NCBI RefSeq assembly: GCF_001632365.1
Contig: NW_024468568.1
Coordinates: 127,654-191,653 of the forward strand
Source: Laetiporus sulphureus 93-53
Taxonomy: Eukaryota; Basidiomycota; Agaricomycetes; Polyporales; Laetiporaceae
Direction: 5' to 3'
Length of the DNA: 64,000 nt
Both the position numbers and the translations under genes were made by a program. Below, piece by piece: positions 56,226 through 64,000 of the stretch. The notes under the pieces were generated by a model, which saw nothing but the letters and a program-made list of their open reading frames with translations, was not told the DNA's origin and made no database searches. How positions within the stretch are numbered: position 1 is the stretch's first letter; the number at the start of each line of letters is the position of its first letter.

Positions 56226-57091
56226 AACTTATCTGGCTGAAACCCGAGTAGAGCTAGAGGCCACTGCTGAAAGTGCTGCCTCTCTTGGTGTCGAGAATCC
56301 CAGAGATGTAGAACATGATCGCAATAGACATAGACTTAGTCGAGCATGATGCCCTAGTGTAGACGAGATGAGAACTTAACTCTGCTGGGTGGTGAAAACT
56401 CTGTTATAGGTTTTAGGTACATGGTAGATTATATAGTGAGTTAGAAATGAGCCAGCTAGGTTGCTGAAACATGTTTCCAATCATAGAAGATGTTTCTGAT
56501 CCAGTGAACCATGTCATATCATTCGCTCCTGCCCCCTCTCCATACTTTTGCAGTCAGGAAAGGGGAAGTCCAGCCCTGCCGGGGTCCCTTGGTCCGCTAC
56601 CCTGTCTTCCATTTGGCAAGCATACTTGCTTATTTCTGAGTTGATTAACTGGTTGTATTCTGCTCTCACACTGCATCTCATAATCGGCTAGGCTTCTCAG
56701 TGGCCTGCTCATCATTTCTGCACCTCATGTTCACCTTCTGACCTCTTCACTTGGTTCTGCATTCCCAGGCAGTTGGCAAAGCCTTCCTTTGCCCATTCTG
56801 GACTGCTCCAGCTCTTGCTTGAATGCTCTCAGATTGCGGTAATTTGCTATCTAATTGTGCGATAGGCGGACACATTGTCTGGCATTTCACAATCACAGAA
56901 TATCTCGGTGTGTATCAGTGGAACAAGAGGAGGAAGGCTTGATATCCAGAGGCTTGGGCTTGACCTCTTCTTTGACCTCCTTCTTGACAGACATGTCAGA
57001 TGAGGATGCCTTGGGCCAAGCATTATACAAAGCATGATGAGAATGACAAGCTGGAGGAGCATTGAGCTCACTCATCATAGAGCCAGAATGC
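56226..57091. other. No supported gene
   Basis: Only short frames. AAAGGGGAAGTCC at about 56560-56572 is polypurine-like but no LTR boundary could be fixed beside it. Confidence 0.35.
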
Positions 57092-60000
57092 TTAACACCA
57101 CGACCCACCTTCATGGTCAGGGGGCTTAATCTCCTCCACCTCCAGGAGCATGAAGGAAACACTGGCAGAAGCAGGAGGGGCTGTGACTGTAGAAGCAGCA
57201 GTCAATTTCATAAGGACCATCAGTAATGAAGACAGAAGATACTGGCGACCGTGTAATGCATCAAGTACTGGCACTTTGCCATGCATCAGAAGAACATGAT
57301 GAGGGATGTGTCGACCCTCATAAAGGGACTTCTGCTCTTTCATAGTGCTCTTAACTCTCACACTGTGCTTGTTAAGAGTGCAAATCTGCTCATCATAGTC
57401 TTTGAAGGCTGTGCAGCTTTCATATAGCTTCTCTGGAGAAGGCTCATCTGGCATCAGCCAGCCACGCAGCTTGTAGAGCTCAGAAGAGGCACCCATCCTT
57501 TCAAGTTCTGCAGGTTGGGGATGTCCTTTCAAGTCCACCAGCGACAGATGGGCTCAAGCTCCATCATATATCAGCTTTTTAACATAGCTCCACTAAAGCA
57601 ATGAAGACACTGAAGAATCATTAGCAACAGCCATGCATGAGAAAGAAAGGAACATACCAAGCAGCAGCCCTGGAGCACATGTCACCTTAGAATGAAGTCC
57701 GGGGACAAGGAATGGTCATGATAAGAGGGGCAGCTTTGCAAGGCCTGACCATCAGCAATATAGATGCCATTCTTAAGATGGATGATGCCATGAGAATCGA
57801 TGAAGTCCACCATGACATTGCAGAGGTGAGCATCAGCAGGGGTCTGAAAAGACAATGCCTTAGAAGCTGGAGGTGTTGGACAAGGCAAGTGTTAGTAGGG
57901 ATGATGAAGAAAAGAGATCTCAATGGGCACACCAATTTCATCCTTCATCTCTGATGGAGGATCCACCTCATCTTCACCATTCAGCTTATCCATCATCTGG
58001 GGGCTCATCAGCATCAACCATCTCATTGTTCTCAGGGACAGACTCCGAAGATGTAGGGAGACCATCAACAATCTCTTTGACAATAGCCTCTTTAAACGGT
58101 GTTGGCGAATGATGGACCAGATGGTGTGCTCGACATTGAGGACTTTGTGGAGCCTCCTCGGGCTCAGAATTGACCTAGCAAAGTGTCAGCATGAAGGAGA
58201 AGTACAGGCACAGACAACTACTCACTGATGCAAGCTCCTGCATCAGTGCCTTGCAGTGGCTCTTGGACAACAGTTCCATACCCCATTTAAGCCACCCAGG
58301 AGAGCAAATGCAGTCTAAAAAAATCTGGACAACTTTCAAGAAAGGTGTCAGATATTCGTCGCCTCCAGGGGTTTTGCACAGTGCATGCTGCAAGGCACTC
58401 ATTAGCAGCACCAGTCATAAGAAGAAAGTAGGGATGAACCATGAAAGCCAGCAAGTTCTGGCCTACTGCCTCACACTCCTCAACACTGGCAGACCAATTA
58501 CGGTGAACATCTTGAATACAGTCAAACAAGTGATGGGTCAGGGTCTCTAGAAGGGTAATTGGAGGTACAGAAACCAAATCGAGAGGTCCAGCAGGGGAAG
58601 GATCTGAAGCAACTGTCATCAAGGAGTCAGAATCTGGCACGTCAACTGAGGCAGGAGTATTGACAGCAGCAGGCAACAGAGCAGCAGCTAGAGATTCAGG
58701 AAGAATGGCACCAGTGAAAGGAGGCAGCACCACATCAGATTCTGGATCATGCATAATGAGCGGAGCAGTCTCATATTCCATGGTAGTCAAGGGCACATTA
58801 AGCAAATCAGGAGGAAGAACAGCAATAGACGGAGGAGGACTCAGAGGAGGAGTAGCCATGGTGGGTGAAGAATGAACAAGGCACTAAGCCAGGACACAAA
58901 AAGTGCACTCCTTTATGACAATCAAATGGCAGAGTTTGAAATGGCCATAGAAGCATGCAAAGAATGACTCATTCAGAAAGGTTGAACATGGCAGAGCCTA
59001 GCCGCTTGGGCAAGGAATGGTCAAAGCACTTCAGCTACAGGCAACACGGCAGCAGGAACATGATATATTTGTACAATGATGAACAGCAGACAGTCAGGCA
59101 CAGAAGATAACTAGCTACAAGTACAAAATGCCATTTTGGCGTGCAGCCAACTCATGCTAATATGGCAAGGGCTAAAGCTGAACTAAATTGTGGGCTCTGT
59201 GCTACCCAAAGCAACAGACGAGGATGCTGCAGCCATGGTCCCATCCAATGTCTTCGTAGTCATTGCCAGCAACTCAAGCTCAATGAACCAGGTGTAAGCA
59301 AGTTGCATATTGCAAGCAAGCCAAATATGTTCACGGTCTGCCACTTCACCGAGTGTGGCCAGAGAAATAGTGAACGTATGAAAGCCACATTAAATCGCAG
59401 ACAGGACAACATGCAAATTGACTAGGAGGATGTTGAATGAAGGGCCACCAAAGACACTGAACAACTCACTGGATTGGTGAAGAACTGCTAGGAGTTCAAC
59501 CCCCAAGTCCTCAAGCAGGGAGCACCCTTTCTTGTTCATGTCACAGGGAAGGCACGATTTACCTGGTGACATCACAATGCAGGAGTTCTCATCCTCGCAC
59601 AATGAACAATAAGGTCAGTCAGTGATGGAATGACATGGTCAAGGCTAAATACTCACATGGGCAATGCCCCAAGCTTTGCTGAAGAGCGCATAATACTGAT
59701 GAATGGATGTCCTGCCAACACTGTTAAGGAAGGCTTGGGCCCCTTTCATGTGCATGTGAGAAGCTGTTCTGGGCATTGCAATCTTCGAAGGATGTTTAAG
59801 ACCTCGAGTCTCTTTGGCTATCTTTCCCCCCTCAATAGTCACATTGCACTCATGTTCACTCTCCACCTGATCATGTGACACCTCAATCAAATCAAAGTTC
59901 TCTTGCATGGGAGTGTCAGCAATATGAGCCTTTCCCTCAGGAATGCTTGAAGCAGCAGATGATAAAGAAGGGAGAGCAACAGGAAAAGGAGTAAAGAACA

Positions 60001-60385
60001 AGACAGTTAAAGAAGACAAGGCCACATCTCAGCCAACGAGAAGTGGACAAGTAAAGCCAAGGAACGACAGATCATGGCGGTCAACAACAGTGCAATTTGC
60101 GATAAAGGTCAGCAGCTGGGAAGCCACCTGAATCTGCACCTTTTCGTGGGTAAGGGTGCCAGCAAGAATCGCATTGATAACCTCCTCGAAGTGCAAGTGA
60201 GCCTGCAGTAGTGATAGCATGGCACCAATGGTAGAGTGAATATCAAGCGAGGTGAAAAAGAAATCGGCCAGAATGAAGTTGCCCCAGAGTGTGGACCAGG
60301 TGAGACTGGTGGTCACTTCCACCCAATCCAGCACCAAAAGCCAGATGTCATGAATTGCAGGCATATGAAGGCTTTCCAACATCAC
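57092..60385 (-). pseudogene. Decayed multi-exon or frameshifted ORF set, unrecognised
   Basis: The clearest frame starts at 58859 (MATPPLSPPPSIAVLPPDLL, Pro/Ala/Ser-rich) and continues, after a frame change, with MELLSKSHCKALMQELAS near 58270-58220. A GTGAGT donor there and a CTAG acceptor about 60 nt later join NSEPEEAPQSP and EAIVKEIVDGLPTSSESVP. Another frame (59602-59390) holds CLPCDMNKKGCSLL, a Cys pattern seen in repeated agaricomycete hypothetical proteins. Frames at 57538-57092, 60025-59645 and 60385-60029 continue in the same direction, separated by stops. It may be the 5' ORF of a gypsy element or a captured gene; I cannot name it. Confidence 0.4.
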
Positions 60386-60433
60386 CTACACATTACTCTG
60401 ATCAGTAAGGCAGAATGGTAGCAAATAGCACAG

Positions 60434-61113
60434 TGTTATGAAGTGTTCCCTGCTAGAACGTTCAGAACCACGTGTGCTTTCTCACACGTACTAGTCCACA
60501 ACATGGACAGAGACTTAGATACCAAATATACCTAATGTCTCCAATAGTCAGGCAGACTACTAGCAGGGTTTATAGTGTGGTCAAGCCTAGTAGACGATGT
60601 AGCAGTGAGGTCCTTACTCTACCCTTGCTAGGCCTTGGCTGCTACAGCTACTGCACATTCACCTGCAGGTTACTAGGTTCACTGTTCTGACTCTAGCAAG
60701 CATACGAGCTTACTACCTCTTGAGAGCGAGTACGATTGCACAAGGGTTCTAGAACTGAGAACATTCAGAGTCACAGGTGGAAGAGGTTATCTTCCAGCTG
60801 CTGCTCCGCCCCTTTATATAGTCGCAGACCTATAGTCTGGGGTACTAGTACAAGGGGTCTCCTACAGCTATTCATAGAGTAAATTAAATAGATCAAGACA
60901 AATACTAACCACTGCGAGCCAAGTAATTGGCGAGCTAATGTTAGTACAGGTAAAATAGAAACTTGAAACACGAAGGTCTTGTTTGCATGGCCTGAGTGAG
61001 TAAATCGTAAAAGCTAACCCGAGAATATGTCCACAAGACCTATGAACCATAAATAGTAAGTGTCACGTGCAACGTAAACTGTCACATGACCATGAAGCGC
61101 TGAAACCATAACA
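60434..61113 (-). repeat. Gypsy LTR, second copy (680 bp)
   Basis: TGTTATGAAGTG..CCATAACA, the same family as the LTRs at 37846 and 49278 but with many differences. TATATA lies near 60815, and the start-site motif GGAAGAGGTT (60779-60788) is retained although nearby sequence differs. The polypurine tract abuts its right end, so it is a 3' LTR in minus orientation. The flanking 5' side of the element is not in the window. Confidence 0.9.
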
Positions 61114-61942
61114 CAAGCTCCCCCTTCCAACCGGCAAGACCCTTGACAGCCACTCACCAAACTAACCCATCATCGTCCTCCGCGAACACCTACATGGTCA
61201 TAGACTGGGATGGTGGTGTCGGGTATGACCTCCCAGCCATTGTCGAGATCCTGTTGGGGTTGGGGATGGAACTCGGTAGGTGCCCAGTGCGAGATGGATC
61301 CATCTTTGTAGAGGACTGCCTTCAAAGCTTCGACACTGTCAGTAAGCCATCCAGGCCACTCGATCATGGCAACGAGGGATTGAAAGATGACCGGCGCGAA
61401 CTCATGAGGTGTCTTAGCGTCTCCATAGTGGACTTGCTTGGAGAACGTCCTGAACAGTTCGACCTCGTATTGCTCGACGCCTTCATCCTTGCCTGTGAAG
61501 TGAACACTGATGACATGCATTCAGTTGGGTGTTGGGTGCCAGTCATGCATGCCTGGAATGGGTGGTGGATAAAGAAGAGTGACCCATTGACTGAAGACAC
61601 GATGAGGCGAGTCCTCCGAGTAGAGGTGCCAGGCAACCTTCTGATTGTCCCAAGTGAAGACAAAGCGTGGAAGGTGGTGAAGTCACCCGTGCCCGTACGA
61701 TGGACATAGAGATGATGGCCATCGCGTTCCATGAGGAATGTTAGTGACGTGGCGATGAAGACATCGTAGGGTGATGCTACGTCTGGGGCGATGAGCGATA
61801 CCTGTCCTGCCGCCGGGTTGCTCGAAGACTTGACTGTTTGAGCATACCTGATCTGCTCCTTGATGGTGTTGGCTGGTGCTGGTTGCGATCCATCCTCGGG
61901 TGCATTTGCATAGTTATATGTGGCGCCGTCGTGGTGGGGGTA
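61114..61942 (-). pseudogene. 3' end of a second gypsy copy with the extra ORF
   Basis: The minus frames match the last part of the extra ORFs of the first copy: VEQYEVELFRTFSKQV and LTDSVEALKAVLYKDG (61520-61170), and LIAPDVASPYDVFIATSLTF with YVHRTGTGDFTTFHA (61830-61690). A frame change lies near 61660. The copy is broken at 61943 by an LTR-like insertion starting TGTCACAG. Confidence 0.8.
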
Positions 61943-62480
61943 TGTCACAGATTTTTGCCACAAAGTCTGCACGTGACTTTTCTCACACCACAGATCACGT
62001 GCTTCACCAATATCTCATGCCACTCAGCCACAGACGTGACATGTAGAGATCAGGTGATAGTTCACATCACATGTTATGGTCCAGACCCGTAGATGATACG
62101 GTCGGACCTGTCTATTCCAGGATACAATAGAGGCACCCATTTGGGAACAAAGGGAACAAGGACTATTGTTAGGCATCGGCCTTCCGCTTCCTATTAGTTT
62201 AGCCAGAAGCCTAGATAGGCACAATGTTCACACCAGAGAACAAAAGAGAAACCAAGATAGGCACAATGTGCACACGCATTACTGCGGCAACCATCGATCT
62301 TCTCACTTATTGTTCTACTTTCAGACATCCTATTGTCCCATGTACGGCCATTAGCTTATACCCGTAGATAGGTAGCTTAGGTAAGATAGCCCACTATACA
62401 TGTATATAAGACCAGCCATGTAGAGGACGAAACTTCAGATTGTTTCTCCTCGTCTACCGGTTGTCTAATTCCATGCCAGC
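61943..62480. repeat. LTR-like insertion, right end unresolved
   Basis: TGTCACAGATTTTTGCC starts abruptly inside the gypsy internal sequence. A repeated unit (AGATAGGCACAATGTTCACAC / AGATAGGCACAATGTGCACAC, about 62213-62276) and a TATATAAG box (62403-62410) are LTR-like. The 5 bp before it, GGGTA, were not found again, so the right boundary is open. Confidence 0.55.
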
Positions 62481-63196
62481 CCCTAATTAAGTTGATCTCC
62501 CCTCTCATGCCTTCACCTTTGATATACTGCTTGATCTTTTTTACTTTGAGCATCGGAGGTACATAATTGAAGAACATATGAAGGTCATTGATCAACATTT
62601 TCTATAATTGATATCAGTAACATTTCAAAAAATTATATATTATATAACTCACCTGTCCATGGGCCTTGATAAATCTAGGTAAATGATATACCAGCTTTTA
62701 TCCATCAGATGAATAGGCAGATCTGGGAGTATTGTCATCCCAGATCTCAAAGTTAGCAGAAATTCGCTTAGAGCCCTTCACAGCATCTGCAAAATTGAAG
62801 TCAAAGATCTCTGAATTTGGGTTAGCTATATTGTATATTGTTATTATAAAACACATACTTTTATTTGCTTCTGCTCTTTTAGTTATCGTTTTTGCTTCAT
62901 TTTGCAAGTTGACCTTCATGCACTGTTCTGTCTTCTCCTCATTCCTCGGTAAGATGCAATGTTATCAACATCAATTATACATAAGCTCTAAATGCTTACA
63001 TTTTCTGGTATCTTTGCCTTTTTTGTTATGCTTATCATGGGGCTTAGTGCTAGCACCTTCATTATGGGACTTGGTCATAGCATCTTCAACATCTTCATTG
63101 TCAGACTTAGAGGGAGCATGCTCAACATCTTCATTGTCAGACATATCTGACAACTCTTTATCTCCAAATACCTTTTTTCGGAGCTCTTCAAGCTTG
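62481..63196. other. AT-rich region with short repeat-coding frames
   Basis: Short frames on both strands. On the minus strand a repeated SDNEDVE unit (63153-62971) is encoded by a tandem CATCTTCATTGTCAGAC repeat. No domain is recognised; the plus frame 62732-63220 is hydrophobic and may be chance. Confidence 0.35.
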
Positions 63197-63616
63197 TGTC
63201 ACAAAGCACAAAGCACTTAACCCAATTAAGGGCAAGTCTGCTTATGTGACCTGCACAAATGATCCACATAAAAAGGTTGCCCTAAGGCTAACCTAAAAAA
63301 GCCTGCCACAAAGGCTAGGCTGAGGATGCGTGCAGTGGCATACAATCAACAATCAAGGCAGAGCCCCAATGTATGGCTTTGCACAAGTGGTGGAAAGGGG
63401 GAGCTGGCCTGCTGGCCACATACAATAGTATAATGAATCTAAGGTCCTCCCTTAGATTTTCATGGGCTTATATACATGTAGGGCTGGATCCTGGTCACTC
63501 TAACTAAGGTGTACCTACCGGTGTCCTAGCAAGCTACATGTGAGAAAACTATGCCTAAACCAGTAAGGGCTCTGGCAGCAACTATGACAACTATCTACAA
63601 AGGCCGTGGATATGCT
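63197..63616 (+). repeat. Partial solo LTR, family of 42798-43735
   Basis: TGTCACAAAGCACAAAGC onward, closely matching the first ~420 bp of the 938-bp LTR, then interrupted after ATGCT (63612-63616) by an inverted member of the same family. Confidence 0.85.
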
Positions 63617-64000
63617 TGTCACAGTATTAAGTGGCACCTTTCTTTTTGCACCATTAAAGTCCTCATTTGAGTGGTTATTCGGACGTCAACCTTCATATTG
63701 GTCTCACAACGTGGATACTTGGACAAACAGCACAATGCCACCACATCCATCACGGACATGACTATGTCTACCACATGACCACCAAGCGCCCATGATTCAG
63801 CCACCCAGTCACGTGACACTGGCCACTTGCCCTATTCGGAAGTTGTCAGGCGTTGGTCACGTGACACCAGGCCACTTGCCCAGAAAGGAACCCATTGGAC
63901 CATCAAGCTAGCAAGCACCCAATTCGCCACTCAAGATAGTGGCACCACTTTGCTGCCTAAACCAATAGGCAGATACCACAACAGAGGATCCCCCTACCAA
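63617..64000 (-). repeat. Inverted LTR of the same family, cut by window end
   Basis: TGTCACAGTATTAAGTGGCACC is the reverse complement of the 3' end of the LTR at 42798-43735, and the match continues to the end of the window. About 550 bp would be expected beyond it. It is nested in the preceding LTR. Confidence 0.85.

Noticed and set aside
37846..61113. LTRs at 37846 and 61113 as the two ends of one giant element
   Set aside because: Both have the polypurine tract on the same side, so both are 3' LTRs. The ACTTT duplication pairs 37846 with 50536 instead.

Overview
The window is nuclear DNA from a filamentous basidiomycete, most likely an agaricomycete. Genes on the left are split by many 50-70 nt GT-AG introns and are packed on both strands. 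The proteins (COQ4, ALG12, ERG3, RAE1, an HST3/4-type sirtuin, a P450, an EGF-ABC transporter) are of fungal type, and the right half is full of fungal Ty3/gypsy chromovirus, copia, Tc1/mariner and LINE debris. No prokaryotic feature is present. Gene models were built by reading frames, splice sites and codon phase by eye; where exon sums close in phase this is stated.

Positions 1-31.8 kb are gene-rich. In order: a Cys-module protein (+), a weak hypothetical ORF (-), COQ4 (-), a 90-aa protein (+), a pyridoxal-phosphate homeostasis protein (-), a UPF0014/FetB-type permease (+), a class I aminotransferase (+), ALG12 (-), an EGF-ABC transporter (+), a cytochrome P450 (+), a class A DnaJ protein (+), a weak ORF (-), ERG3 (+), RAE1/GLE2 (-), a 5'-truncated LINE with poly(A) and target-site duplication, and an HST3/4-type sirtuin (-). 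These are unrelated housekeeping and metabolic genes; nothing suggests an operon-like or secondary-metabolite cluster.

Positions 31.8-64 kb are a transposon graveyard with two assembly gaps (34425-35174 and about 49705-50119). The core is one Ty3/gypsy chromovirus (37846-50536, minus orientation, 5-bp duplication ACTTT) that landed in the gag gene of an older copia-like element. It was later hit by at least four insertions: a CACTA-like foldback element in the 3' LTR, solo LTRs in the RNase H and gag/protease regions, and an LTR-like piece in the 5' LTR. Its reverse transcriptase lacks the catalytic palm. Its primer-binding site is complementary to the predicted 5' end of its own transcript, as in Tf1-type self-primed elements. 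Downstream of the chromodomain it carries extra ORFs, the last of which is conserved in a second copy at 61.1-61.9 kb.

Two decayed Tc1-type transposons (35.2-36.7 and 53.15-54.24 kb) have palindromic ends. A second gypsy integrase relic (54.25-55.19 kb), unrecognised decayed ORFs (55.4-60.4 kb) and LTR fragments fill the rest. I found no host gene that I could support right of 31.8 kb, and no CRISPR, rRNA or tRNA. The most unusual items are the extra gypsy ORFs, the self-priming arrangement, the palindromic Tc1 ends and the 6-nt DnaJ micro-exon.
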